Shown: positions 22,896 to 34,524 of the stretch, one piece after another
Layout of the letters: the number at the start of each line of letters is the position of its first letter
Position numbering within the stretch: position 1 is the first letter of the stretch
Source of the DNA: Aedes albopictus
Taxonomy: Eukaryota > Arthropoda > Insecta > Diptera > Culicidae
Reading direction: 5' to 3'
Assembly: GCF_035046485.1 (NCBI RefSeq)
Contig: NC_085138.1
Coordinates: 445,137,204-445,201,203, forward strand
Length of the DNA stretch: 64,000 nucleotides
Translations under genes and position numbers: made by a program
The notes under the pieces: generated by a model
Databases searched by the model: none
What the model saw: only the letters and a program-made list of their open reading frames with translations
Told to the model about the DNA's origin: nothing

Positions 22896-23901
22896 CAAGG
22901 GGTTTCCAACAAAACTGATTACTTGTCACTACCGAAAAAAATACTCTGATTACTCACTGATTACCATGATTACTATGATTATTTTTGATTACCTAGATTA
23001 CTGTTGATTACTCATGATTACCTGTGATTACCATATGATTACAATTGATTACCCGTGATTACTCATGATTACTCGTGATTACTCGTGATTACTTGTGATT
23101 ACTCTGATTACCATGATTATTTTTTGATTACCTAGATTACTGCTGATTACTCATGATTACCTGTGATTACCATATGATTACAATTGATTACCCGTGATTA
23201 CTTGTGATTACTTGTGATTACTCTGATTACCATGATTATTTTTTGAATACCAAAATTACTGGTGATTACTCATGATTACCTGTGATTACCATATGATTAC
23301 AATTGATTACCCGTGATTACTCGTGATTGCTCATGATTACTTGTGATTACTCTGATTACCATGATTATTTTTTGATTATCAAGATTACTCTTGATTACTC
23401 ATGATTACCTGCGGTTGTCGTAAGATTACAATTAATTACTCGTGATTACTTGTAATTAATCTGATTACCATGATTACTTGTGATTACCTTGATTACTTTT
23501 GATTACCATGGATTATCATTGATTACATCTGATTACCATTGATTACCTCGGATTACTAATGATTACTTCTGATTACCATGATTACTTCTGATTACCATGA
23601 TTACTTGTGATTACCTTGATTACTTTTGATTACCATGGATTATCATTGATTACATCTGATTACCATTGATTACCTCGGATTACTAATGATTACTTCTGAT
23701 TACCATGATTACTTGTGATTATTTTGATTACTTTTGATTACCATGGATTATCATTGATTACATCTGATTACCATTGATTACCTCGGATTACTAATAATTA
23801 CTTCTGATTACCATGATTACTTGTGATTATCATGATTACTCAGAGAAATCAAAAGTAATCATTGATTACTTGTCACTAATTAACTTGTTGGAAACCCCTT
23901 G
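22896..23901. mobile_element. hAT-like element filled with GATTAC minisatellite
   Basis: The 8-bp TSD AGTTTATT is at 22888-22895 and 23902-23909. Perfect 17-bp TIRs CAAGGGGTTTCCAACAA fit the hAT terminus style (CARGGGTTYCCAA). Almost the whole interior is about 95 units of roughly 10 bp built on TGATTAC plus 2-4 variable bases. Longer periods are also visible: about 130 bp repeated in 22960-23400 and about 120 bp repeated in 23480-23830. It carries no coding sequence. Confidence 0.92.
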
Positions 23902-23909
23902 AGTTTATT

Positions 23910-24425
23910 CTTCGTACGTACTGTACAAAAAGATAGGACAAGTAATGGTTCCGCTTCAACATTTATTTACCAGTTCGCAGACGACAAGAAAAGTGTAACA
24001 CCGGTAACGTCTTCCGTGCAATTCAAATGGAGCTGTCACTTTTTATCGCGGAAAATAGTCCGCTCAATTATAAGGCAATCCATGAGACAGATGCGATCAG
24101 CTGATTTTTTTTGTTTACCATGTATTTTTGACATCCGATGATCGGGGTGACAGTTGAGCACAAAGAAATTTGTTAAGCACCGACGACACTTGACGAAACT
24201 TTGTTAAGTAGTACTCACACTGTGTTTACATTTTTGGCTGTCACCCCCATCGCGAAAAGTCGTCATGGATTGCCTTATTCCGTGAAGAAAAGTAACGCTT
24301 CCCCCCAATACTAGACCAGTTGCCAAAAGTACTTGCGGAAAAAGAAGGAATTCTACTTGAGCGCTATACTTGGGAACAGGAAATTTAGCTTTACTTTTTT
24401 GATCCAAATATATTTAAAAAAAAAA
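23910..24425. other. Spacer with short inverted words
   Basis: AAGGCAATCCATGA (24071 onward) and TCATGGATTGCCTT (24263 onward) are inverted, and GCTGTCAC..ATCGCG occurs twice in the same direction. Probably an old element; boundaries not resolvable. The forward frame 23899-24141 has no domain. Confidence 0.4.
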
Positions 24426-24429
24426 CTCA

Positions 24430-24650
24430 GATCTAGTTAGTCATTAATCACTTCCAGTTTTGTTTGTTTGTGATTGATTAATCATGATAAATCATAAATT
24501 GATCACCACTAATCACATATAAGATCAAATCATTATCACTAATCATCCTAAAATCAAATTAATCATAATCGTAATCAATTATCACAGAAATAGGAATTTT
24601 AATCATCAATGATTAATCATGATTAATTTTTTTGTTAATCATGAACGCTT
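24430..24650. repeat. TTAATCAT-rich low-complexity block
   Basis: Many overlapping GATTAATCATGA/AATCATTAATCA words, resembling 20070-20180. Possibly a decayed relative of the GATTAC minisatellite. Confidence 0.6.
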
Positions 24651-25057
24651 TGCAATAGACGTATTTCCTAATGGGGAGATAATTGCGTCTTTGACAAGCA
24701 CACATGCTCGAGGCATGTCATGCGAGGTTTCCATTTCATTTTACCGAAAGTAACAAAAATCGGATTCAAAAGGTTTCCTAGATAGATATTCTCCTTGCGA
24801 AAGTAAGGTTATTGTGATAAGGCCATTTTGGCTGTACCATTAAGTTCGTAAAGTTTTATCGTTGATGTACTTTTATGCTGAAAATTGATCTGAGATGTCA
24901 TTACCGTAACCACTACCAAAACTGGGCAAGGTCGGCCTCTTTATAATCACAGAACAAAAAGGCCAGATGCGATAAAACTAATTCGGTATTGAAGAACGCC
25001 AGATGTAAAAAATCACATATTACACGCATAGGTTTTTCAAGTTTTGTTTTAGAATAT
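24651..25057. other. Spacer
   Basis: No gene or repeat recognised. Confidence 0.35.
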
Positions 25058-25124
25058 TCATTTCAATTTATTTAGTATTACATCAAATTCAAGATAAAAC
25101 TGAATCAACAATATTTCTCCATAA

Positions 25125-25375
25125 TACACGGTTCGTGGCTGCCGCTCTCCATCCCCGATGCTCGCCAAGTCACGCTCCACCTGGTCCGCCCATCGTGCTC
25201 TCTGCGCTCCACGCCTTCTTGTACCAACCGGATCAGTTGCAAACACAAGCTTTGCAGGGTTGTTGTGCGGCATTCTTGCAACATGCCCTGCCCACCGTAT
25301 CCTTCCGGCTTTGGCCACCGTCTGGATGCTGGGTTCGCCGTAAAGTGCAGCGAGCTCATTGTTCATTTTTAGAAT
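25125..25375 (-). pseudogene. Non-LTR retrotransposon ORF2 C-terminal relic
   Basis: The reverse-strand frame contains GRIRWAGHVARMPHNNPAKL followed by an Arg-rich stretch ending RARWADQVERDL. This is the conserved C-terminal region after the reverse transcriptase in RTE-clade and related elements. The intact-length RTE at 40165-43551 has the equivalent GRLQWAGHVVRMSEERIAKA, so this is a different element of the same broad group. Upstream reverse transcriptase and endonuclease domains are missing; it is a 5'-truncated copy, the usual product of incomplete reverse transcription. Confidence 0.7.
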
Positions 25376-25437
25376 ATATTTCCGTCTAAAATATTTACCA
25401 TGCAATATTTTCAACGGAAATATATTCTGAGAATTCT
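25372..25437. repeat. Short inverted repeat
   Basis: AGAATATATTTCCGT and ACGGAAATATATTCT flank about 30 bp at the 5' edge of the retrotransposon relic. Confidence 0.6.
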
Positions 25438-25615
25438 TAAAAAATCCAAAAGAGGATTTTGTCATAATTCTATTGGAAACGACAACTAACGCTGGGGGTG
25501 TTCATGTTATCACCAGTTTCGGTAGATAAAAAAAGTCATTTTGAAATTTATAAGGTCAATCCGTTTAATAGTCTCAAGAGATATTGATTGATATGAGATT
25601 TCCAAGACTTTCAGG

Positions 25616-26018
25616 CAAGGTTGCAACCATTCATTTGCAAAGATTTATATTCATTTGCTATTATCTCAGTTCAGAAGCATGCTATCGAAAAACAATGTAT
25701 GGATGAATTTAACCTTGTAGTTTTATCTGAAAGTTTGCCGAATATCATTGGGGTCGCAAACGTATACCAAAGTCGTGAGCGAGCTGTGAAGGCAACTCTC
25801 CACGTGATGAATGTAAATTACATTCACGCTGTGGAGAGTTGCCTTCACAGCTCGCTCACGACTTTGGTATGCGTGTGCGACCCCAATGTTATTCGGCAAA
25901 CTTTCAGATAAAACTACAAGGTTAAATTCATCCATACATTGTTTTTCGATAGCATGCTTCTGAACTGAGATAATACCAAATGAATGTAAATCTTTGCAAA
26001 TGAATGGTTGCAACCTTG
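25616..26018. mobile_element. 403-bp palindromic element with 8-bp TSD CTTTCAGG
   Basis: CTTTCAGG occurs at 25608-25615 and 26019-26026. The element is one inverted repeat from end (CAAGGTTGCAACCATTCATT) to centre (about 25817, TGTAAATTACATTCA), with only scattered mismatches. Because of the symmetry the forward frame 25621-25911 and the reverse frame 25723-26013 give almost the same 96 residues; neither is a gene. The TSD length points to the hAT superfamily. Confidence 0.92.
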
Positions 26019-26036
26019 CTTTCAGGAACCTTTATG

Positions 26037-26289
26037 CACAGACAAACAGACGTAACACTTCGAACAATTTCCGATTCAAATTATAGTCACGGAAACACAT
26101 TCGCCCAATGCTAAAAGGACTGAGTTTGGCCGACTATAAACTAGGTGGCGGTAGTGGGAAAACGTCAAACTCGAACAAAAACGATGCGAGCGCTACGGGT
26201 GGTAAGTTGGCCAACTATCAAATTTTCAAATTGACCGTTAAATCGGTGTACGATGGGAATTATCAGAGTGTTACGTCTGTTTGTCTGTG
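26037..26289. mobile_element. 253-bp MITE with 7-bp TSD CTTTATG
   Basis: CTTTATG at 26030-26036 and 26290-26296. The 22-bp perfect TIRs start CACAGACAAACAGACGTAAC. A related terminus (CCGACAAACAGACGTAACAC) stands at 44167. It contains an exon-like frame, noted under rejected items. Confidence 0.85.
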
Positions 26290-26507
26290 CTTTATGGTTG
26301 TCATTTTTCTGCACAATCAAGCAGCAAGAATCGATAAATAAATTACGAGCGGGAAGCTCTCCTGGGAATTTGGGAATTTCCCGCCCATGGAGCGCCATCT
26401 CATGCCGTGTATCATCCCAAATCATGTCGTCGATCCACATCGAAGATAAATCACTCGCATTAACATATTGTAACGATATTATCTGTCTTTTTCTTATCCC
26501 TTTGCAG

Positions 26508-26732
26508 AGAATAGAGGAACCCTTTCTGTCGGCGGTATCGAACACGCTGGGAGATCGATACACGCAAAACGTCGAAGGAATTTACAAGCTGACTATCAAA
26601 TTCATAATCGAAACGCTAGTCGCAGGTTATGAATCAAGTGCCAACAATAACGAGGACGTCAACAATGCGAATTTGTCGACGACGGGGTCGGCGGCGGGGC
26701 CGACGACTAGCGGGGATAAGAAGACTTCTTGA
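26508..26732 (+). CDS. Last exon of a host gene, possibly globin-like
   Basis: A strong acceptor (TTATCCCTTTGCAG, ending 26507) opens an exon in phase 0 that codes 74 residues to a stop at 26730-26732. Residues 1-45 start RIEEPFLSAVSNTLGDRYTQ and then read VEGIYKLTIKFIIETLVAGY, an amphipathic pattern like the G-H helices that end insect globins; this is pattern recognition only. The last 30 residues are N/S/T/G-rich. Earlier exons must lie upstream on the + strand, perhaps outside the window. The intron just upstream has taken two elements (25616-26018, 26037-26289). If globin, it would bind haem and O2 in the cytoplasm. Terminal-exon call is firm; family call is weak. Confidence 0.5.
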   Translation, partial: RIEEPFLSAVSNTLGDRYTQNVEGIYKLTIKFIIETLVAGYESSANNNEDVNNANLSTTGSAAGPTTSGDKKTS

Positions 26733-28852
26733 ACGTCCGCGTAGCAGCAAGTAGCAGGTACCAGCAGTAGCAGCAGCAGCGGAAACGGAAGTTAGGTGAA
26801 ACAGCAGCAAGTGCTCGTCATAGACTGTAGAATAGTGACCCGTAAAATTAAACAATCCGACTGTTGATGATGAACCGATTTGAGCCGAAACGACGACGTG
26901 TCACCGTTTTATGATTATTATAACTATTATCGAAAGAACTGGAGCGAGCATAAATCGTTAGACAATGTCCAACAATGACGTACAACAAATGAGACAACCG
27001 ACAATGATGAGAACCTAGCCCACGGGAGAAGAGGCAGCTCTTTCCTACGGGAGCACAAAAAATCCACCTCCCCCTCCCACTTACTCTGTAAACATTTGCT
27101 ACAACTTACTAACAGACACTAAACACTTTTTGTATACTACTCTCAAAATAAGCAGAAATGTGCAGGACACTCGAAACTTTTTGTATGCATTTAAACATTT
27201 ATACAGCAGAAACAAAATAACAGTGCAGCAGGAAAGACCGAGCAAAAAAAACGAAGAGAAATGTAGGAAACCCATAGCAGCTGAAAACTTTTTTCTCTCT
27301 CCTGCTTGAGCGAACGAACCACCGTGCCATCGCATCGCATCGGTCGAACATGTGCACACCGTGCCTCGAGGAAACAGCAAATCGGACGAGCACCATGTCA
27401 TACATCTTCATATCTTCCTGAACGGTCGGTCCACTGGATAGTTTCCCGGCGCACCGCTAGCTACTGCTCATCGTGACCCTCTGTCTACTATCTACACCTC
27501 TAAATAGACACCGACTTACTGCATGGAGTGCGCGGCGAGCGCGCGGAGTCCCTGATCCTGAACACCCGGAAAGATACAGCGAAACAAAACCCCGTATCCG
27601 GAGCATGAAAAGCGTTTTTATTGAACAAACATACATTATATGTGTGTTTAGTGTAGATGTAACCTTACATATGTGCCGCCAAGCAGCGCAGCACAGGTCA
27701 TGGGAAAACCGGGAACCGATAGGTAGGTACCTAGCGCTATCATTCGGTCGGCGAAGCTAACAACTTCCATACTACTCGTATGTCACAGTCACACAGAGTA
27801 GGCAACGAGCAGAACGGGAACCGTACAGCCAGCCAGCAGTAGGTAAGCGTCACATTTAACTACCTTTTGTGGCTCGGTCGGAAAAGAGTCAAAACCTGAT
27901 GCCGTTCGGTTAGGACACGGGATGGGTGTTCAAAGGTGGTGGTCGTGGTTAGCAGTGTACAGCACAGTAAACCGCAAAAGACGTCGGAGAGGATGGGGAA
28001 AAATTATTAACTAAAAAGCTGATCACTTTGGTTTAGTGTTTCTGTCGAACTGGAGCAACAAGTTATAACGTTTATTGAACTACTTATCTGCTCGCTCACA
28101 TATAGAGACGGGGATTACAGCAAGTCATGGAGCGCAGCCACGTTTTGATGGTGTATTATCCCAGCGAATACAGCCTCCCGTGGAGAGAGAGGAACAGCTA
28201 GCCATGACTTGTCTGTTTTCAAATTGAATGAGCAGCGGCCTACTTTGATGGTCGATGTGATTAAGCTCATCAATTCTGCACAGTTGCGTTGACGAGCAAA
28301 CATGATTGATAATGTCATCCATGAGCTGCTTGCGCTATGTTTGGCTTGTCACTTGTCCAATGTGGCGAAGCCGGCTAAATAGGTATATTTTGAGGATATG
28401 TTAATCAAATCAATGATGACGCAGTATAAGACGGAAAGCATCAAAACTGATGACGTGTAACGTATGATGTATGATATTATGCTAATTTGTGGTCACGCTT
28501 CGTTGAAATCTGGTAGCAAAAAAGGTCATTGATGTTCATTTTCATAAGCTTTTCACCCACTTTAACTGGCGAATGGAGACGCATGGTTTGTTGTTAAACC
28601 GCTTGAGACGGTTGTACATATTTTGTACATATATGAGTTATATTTGTCTCTGTCGATGAAACGGAGCATTATAAGCGTGTACGAGGCCAGCGTTGTTGTG
28701 GGACAACAACTCAACTCATCTCCAAAAGGTTAATGCGGAACCGATAGAAAAAGAGCAAGAAGCATATTTGATTTCAGCTTTTCTCGAGCAGTTCAGTTGT
28801 CTATTTTGGCCAAATTGAGTTAGATCGCCTTTTGCATAAATTGACAATAATG
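26733..28852 (+). other. Probable 3' UTR and following spacer
   Basis: CAG/CAGCAG-rich sequence (26756-26810) directly follows the stop, as is common in insect 3' UTRs. No convincing AATAAA signal was found nearby, so the transcript end is unknown. 28118-28210 has CAAGTCATGG and CCATGACTTG as short inverted words. No other gene recognised. Confidence 0.4.
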
Positions 28853-29104
28853 TTAAGGACAAACGTCTTGAAATTCCGCTTCAACAGTGCATCAGAACTT
28901 CAGACGCACGAATCTCAAGAAGCAAGCTTCAAACAACAGTGCATATCATTATTCTGTTCTTGCTCACTTGTAATAAGCTTAAAATAAGAAGATCAGATGC
29001 GCTGGTTTTGCTAACGAAGAGATTTGTGCCCTCAAAATCGTGAGTAGGTGCCAAAGTCGGCCATTGTGGCGGCCATACTGGGATTCTAACAAGTCTGTCC
29101 TTAA
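28853..29104. mobile_element. MITE, TTAAGGACA family, copy 1
   Basis: 252 bp, starting TTAAGGACAAACGTCTTGAA and ending AAGTCTGTCCTTAA. A second copy of identical length and about 90 percent identity is at 36450-36701. TTAA at both edges of both copies allows a piggyBac-type TTAA TSD. Noncoding. Confidence 0.9.
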
Positions 29105-30354
29105 ATTACTAGTACACAGATCGAAAAAAGAATGTAAAATTCTGTGGACACATTCTACGGGCCCCGTATCATTAATACCAATTTTTCAAAGTTGAGTTAT
29201 GGCATTTGGCATATTTGACATTTTTATCACATTCTACATTACTTTTGTCATCCAAAAATGGATTCGACATGATACTAGTGTGACAATAAATATAAATTGA
29301 AAGACGATTAAGATTAACTTTAAAATCGTGATTTTAAGTCATTTAGGCACACTTTTCATCAAAACTGTCGTATTTTAAAAACCAACACACTGATTTTTCA
29401 AAAGTCTTCTATCATTTGTAGATAAATGTATGTAGATTTTTTAGCATATAAAGATTTTTAATCGGAAAGCTTTCCAACTCTGAAATATGGCAGATCATAG
29501 TATGGGTTTTTATTGCGTTGTAACGTCACGAAAATTCAACATTTTTAAATTTTATTCAAATATGGAAAACGTTACAAATATGAAATTTTGTATGCTCTTT
29601 GTACTCGAAAAGATCTTTCAAACGAGACTAAAAGAAAGAAAATCGGTTCACGGAAGCCTGAGTTTCACCTGGTTAAAGTTTGCATTGTAACGTCACAAAA
29701 AAAAAATGTGGAATAGACCAAATCTTTCTGGCTTGGACGGCTTCTGAATTGGACAAACGTAGTTCTATTTACAAAATAGTTTCGTTCTCAATGTGTATGA
29801 GCTCTTTTTCAAGATATCGTTTATAAATTGCGTACCGTTGCCCGTTCATAAACTACGTATACTTTTGAAGGACGGGGGAGATGGTGTTTGGCCAAAATCT
29901 ACGATGTAATTGTACTGCGATATGGTAAATTTTTTTAATCGTAATCGAATACCACTCAAACCGAAAATTTCTGTGATATCAGTGGCCAACAGACGAAACA
30001 CTGACAAAATAACAAAGTTATTAAGTTGGTCAAAGACTTACAGTTGATAGATAGTTTGATTTAAAGTTCCACCAACAGGCGGCGCCAGAGAACTTACAAA
30101 TTTTAAATTTCATACATCTCAGGATCCCTATTATATAGAAATACGATTTCTTCGGCAAAGTTGTTTGGTAAGTAAAGGACTTGCAGTTGATTTACCAATA
30201 GATGCGAGATTTTGCCACTAGAAGACGTTAGTTTCCATTTTGCAAGAGCAGGCAAGGGATCAGAATTTCTCGAAAAGTATTCTACAAGCTGGAACTTTTT
30301 TCACTTTGGACATATTGTATTCAAATAAAATTGTAATCAAAGATCAATATATAA
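29105..30354. other. Spacer with recurrent repeat phrases
   Basis: TTGTAACGTCAC occurs near 29519 and 29686 (see 45079-45510). 29845-29880 resembles ends of elements with CCGTTCATAAACTACGTA. 30060-30240 holds GGCGGCGCCAGAGAAC and TCTTCGGCAAAGTTGTTTGG. No gene. Confidence 0.45.
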
Positions 30355-31096
30355 CACGGTCCGACAAAAAATCAACTTTTGTTCTGCCCAGCTCTAAATT
30401 TCACCTTTTCTGATTGCTTCCGACTAGAAACTCATAAATCTGAAGTTTTGACCCTCCCCCTCCTGGGAGAGGGGAGGGGCATTGATTTGAAATTTTGGAA
30501 AATCGAAAAATTTCGAGGTTTTTCGATCGCCATTTCGGCTAAATGCACGATATCAAAAAAGGAAAAGGTTGACCACGGAGCTTTAGGGGTTGTGCAACTA
30601 CCATGAAAATTTCACGAAGATCCGTCAAGCCATTCTCGAGAAACGGTGTTTTTGCGAAATGATGTTTTTAAGATTTCTTATATTGCACGCAAAGAATCCA
30701 ACTACTATATGACACAATTGCTGATTTAACCATGCCGTTTAGCATCATGGCGTCTTCGAGGAAGTTTTTCACTACAATAACGTGCTTCTTTTAACCTGTT
30801 TGTAAAAATGATCAATCCCCCTAAAAGTGAGATAGAAAAATTACTTTTTGAATTTTTCAAGATACAAGGTTGATGTCTTCACAAGAGTTGTAGAAGATGC
30901 TGTTCTGAATAACTTTGTCGAAGACGCCAAGTTCGTAACTTCGTTAGTTTTCAAGATACGTTACGTTTTTGTTACCGACGGCCCCTTGAAAATGTTTTTT
31001 TTTTCAATAACTTTTTTTAATTTTGATTCCACAATTCTATTCTCACAGTCTTCAATAGGTCATTTTGACTTTCTAAGAGAGATAATTACTTGTGTG
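30355..31096 (+). repeat. Left TIR of the 9.5-kb transposon
   Basis: Reverse complement of 39118-39846. Contains GACCCTCCCCCTCCTGGGAG, GCCATTCTCGAGAAACGGTG and GATGTCTTCACAAGAGTTGT. Frames inside it (30379-30606, 30848-31126) recur mirrored in the other TIR and are not genes. Confidence 0.9.
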
Positions 31097-31242
31097 CATG
31101 TGAAAAATGACGATTTGGTAATTTAAACAAATTTATTCAGTATAATATTTTATTTTAAAATGACATTATGAAAAAATCTAACAAATAGTTTATAAATTGT
31201 TTTGTGGGTACAAGCTAGACTGGATTCAATGAAAATACTATT

Positions 31243-34200
31243 TTAAGATTTATAAGAAACCCTTCGGTGATGCTCAACATTAGGTAGATCGTACTTTGTC
31301 GACCACATGAAATCAGCCAACATTGATTCATAGTTTTTTCCGTGATAGCGTTGTTCAAATTCATTCAAATCTTGGTGGAATCTCTCTCCGTGTTCTTCAG
31401 AGTATGCGCCATTATTATCTTTGAATCTATCAAGGTGTGAATGTAGAACATGGAGCTTCAAAGACATCTTACATCCCATTTTTCTGAAGTGCTCTATCAT
31501 CGTTTCGACTAATTCTCGATAGTTTGCAGTTCGATTGTTCCCCAAAAAATTCCGTGTTACTAATACAAAGCTTTGCCATGCATCCTTCTCATTTTTACTA
31601 GGAAGAAGTTCTTGAAATCTTTCATTTTCTATGATCTTTTTGATTTGAGGACCAACAAGAATGCCTTCTTTCAACTTAGCTTCAGATATGGCAGGAAATA
31701 ATTCCCGAAGATATCGGAAGGCCTCACATTCTTTGTCAAGTGCTTTGATGAATTGCTTCGCCAAACCGAGCTTTATATGAAGAGGAGGCATTAACACTTT
31801 GTTTCGATCTACTAACGGTACATATTTTATGTTGTCTTTTCCTACTTGATATTTTTCTCGATTGGGCCAGTTTCGTCGCACAAAGTGATTGCTAATATCC
31901 CTGCTGTTCCACAGACAAAGAAAACAGCAATATTTTGTAAATCCACCTGAAAACGTAAAAAAAATGAAATTACTGACTCGAATACAATGGAATGCTCTAA
32001 ATTCTTACTTACCTTGTAATCCCATTAGAAAAGTAACCATTTTGAAATCACCAATTACTTCCCACAAGTGATTTTCATACCTAATTAATCGAAGTATAAG
32101 GCTGGTACTCTCATAGGTTTCCTTCAATTTGGTTGTATAAGCTAGTGGAATTGATGAAAGTTTGTTCCCATTATTAAGAAGCACTGCCTTCAAACTTTTC
32201 GAAGAACCATCTATGAACAGTCGCCACTCTTCTGGAATGTGCTCAATATCCAGCGCCTTAAACAGTCCGTTTATATCACAGCAATAAACGATATCATTTC
32301 GAGTAGTGAAAAATTTCAAAAATGGTTTATGACGAGATCTTATATCTGTAATATTCACATCTTCCTTTAGTAAATTCCATTCTTTTAATCTGGATGCTAG
32401 GATTTGGGCTTTTTCCTTCGATAGTCCTAAATCTCTAGTTAGATCACTCAAATCCTGTTTATTGATAAAATGTGGAGCTTTGTTTTCTGAATCAGTGCTG
32501 CAGATCATAGTTGTAGAACTGTCGTGGGTAATTGTACTGTAGCTTCCACTTTCTATTTGCGGTTCGACAGGATTAAGGGAAGGTGCTGATGAAGTAGAAG
32601 CATTTAAATTTACATCACTCGTAACGTTGATCCTTCCAGAAGCGTTGGCCGTACGACAGAAATAACAGCTATCGCTATGAACAGTTTGAAACCATAATTT
32701 AGGCATTGTAAGTGAGACTGTTCTGTTTTCTCCTGCAAACCATCCTGTAAAGTTTATTGCTGGTTTTAAATTGAAAAAAAAAATATAATAAAATGAGTTA
32801 CCTGTCAAATTTCTTCTGCATTTATCACACATGTAATGCGGAGCCCATGGTTTATCCTGATTTATAATGTTAATTCCGAAATACGCCTTATACGATTGAC
32901 TTGCCAAATCATTCAAATCAATTAGTCGTTTTTCTGCACTACGTGTTAAAAAAATTCCGCAGACATAACAGAACTGATCCGGAGAAAAGCGGCATGTTGT
33001 TGATGATGTAGGTTCATCACGTTTTAATCCAGGAGGAACAGGTAGAATATGTTGAGCTGTACGAAAAATTGGCGCCCCACTGCTAGGTATATCCATAATT
33101 GGAATAGATTCTTCATGGTGTTTCAAAACATCTACTAGGCAAAAGTAGCAGTTGGTGGAATGATCTGTTGGTTGCAACCACAATCGGGGGAAGATAAATT
33201 TAAAACTCCGATCTTCTCCTTTGATCCATTCTGGAAGACAAAAAACTATTTTTAACTGTTGTGTATTTATTATGTAATGATTTAATTTCGTGATTTTTGA
33301 AACACTGTTTTCAAGTGTAGCTGACGAACTGGCAGAAATTCAGCAATTTTGCTGGTTTTAAGTAAAATCAGAAGAAACGCTAGTTTAAGCCAACCAAAAT
33401 ATTTTGACAAACCTTCGAAAGCTTCTGTCTCGTAACACCCAGTGTTGGTAAAAACTCAAATTCTCAAAACTCATGGTTGAGTTTTTTTCACGCGCGATTC
33501 TTGACTCGCCAAACTCACCGCCAAAAAAATCAAGCATGAGTTGACTCATGATTTTACTCATTGCCTTATTTCTTGGTCTGCTTATTATTTACAACGGAGT
33601 GTTTACAATTGTATGACAGAATGAGACAAGGTTTGGTCTTGGCCTGCAATAACAACAAATGATGTTTAAATTGATTTGGATTTATTTTACAAGCAAACGA
33701 GTTTTCGGCGCTTGACTCGCGAGAGTGAGATTTCGCATGAAAATCTCGCGCGTGAGAAAATGATTCAGAATCGCGTGCGAGTTCGCTCACGCAAGAGTGA
33801 TTCATGAGTGAGACTTGAGTGTGATTTTACCAACACTGGGAACACCAAGTGCAAATTTGTAGTCCAAATTTTGTAAAAAAAAATGCGATAACTAGACAAA
33901 AACATAGTTTTAGTATGGAAGGTTGCCTTGTCCAGAATAGGCACTTCGGTAGAAGCCGCATTTTAAATTTCAATTTCTAATTTGGTCAACTGAGTATGTT
34001 TCTTAAGAGAATGAACAAATTGGTGCCACTTTGACTAAAAGAGGTTCACGAGACTACATACAAATTTCGGAAAAAATTAAGGAAACTGAAATATGCCTAC
34101 AACTTTTACAGCATATTCAAAAATATTTTCAAATTATGTCATAATATATAACAAAGATAAATACCAAAAATATTTCATGTTTATTCACGAAAAACAACGT

Positions 34201-34421
34201 TAACATTACTTACCTAACAGCACAAATCTACAAGTCATACAGGAGAAATGCGGAACCCAATCTTGATCCTGGTTTGCAATATCGAGGCCGAAATATGCTT
34301 TATATGCTTCTTGTAAAACAAGATCAGTCCCCAAAGAACGTTTTTCTTTTCTTGCTTTGATATATTTTCCGCAAATGTAGCAGAATTGATCCGGGGAATG
34401 ATTACAGCTTGCATTTGACAT
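31243..34421 (-). CDS. Transposon-encoded DDE-like protein, 4 exons, 690 aa
   Basis: Reverse-strand exons: 34421-34214, 33230-32802, 32744-32013 and 31946-31243. Introns of 983, 57 and 66 bp all run GTAA..AG, and the exons total 2073 nt, exactly 691 codons with stop. N-terminal half: two copies of one Cys module, CYIC at 14-17 with CMTC at 61-64 and CYFC at 97-100, then CYVC at 157-160 with CDKC at 204-207 and CYFC at 239-242; these are likely zinc-binding for DNA contact. C-terminal half: LFIDGSSKSLKAVLL (D391), IGDFKMVTFLMG (D445), a CCFLC cluster (463-467) and SEEHGERFHQDL (E640/E641/E644). Spacing and order suggest an RNase-H-like D-D-E catalytic core, which is inference. It resembles an uncharacterised protein family common in arthropods. 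A start at 34463 would add 14 residues. Presumed role: element mobilisation in the nucleus. Confidence 0.75.
33440..33838. mobile_element. hAT-like MITE nested in intron 1
   Basis: 399 bp with ends CAGTGTTGGTAAAA and TTTTACCAACACTG. The flanks GTAACACC (33432-33439) and GGAACACC (33839-33846) form an 8-bp TSD with one mismatch. The interior is rich in TGAGTNNNCTCA and CGCGCGTGAG words. It lies wholly within the 983-bp first intron and so spares the reading frame. Confidence 0.85.
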
Positions 34422-34524
34422 TTTATCTAACAATACACAGAAAATATAGTGCAGGAAATTCAATCAAAATCATTACAAAAATATGCCGGTAGTGACAAAT
34501 TTTCAGTTTATCACTAAAATATTA

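Noticed and set aside
22896..23901. CRISPR-like regular repeat
   Set aside because: Spacers are only 2-4 bp and the block is bounded by TIRs and a TSD in a eukaryotic context; it is a minisatellite.
25621..26013. Two opposite-strand 96-residue proteins that are almost the same
   Set aside because: They arise from the palindromic element 25616-26018.
26108..26200. Apparent small coding exon ending at a GTAAGT donor
   Set aside because: It lies entirely inside a MITE defined by 22-bp TIRs and a 7-bp TSD; kept only as a possible exonisation event.
30379..31126. Forward frames of 75 and 92 codons and their mirror copies at 39140-40007
   Set aside because: They lie in the two TIRs of the 9.5-kb transposon and repeat by symmetry.
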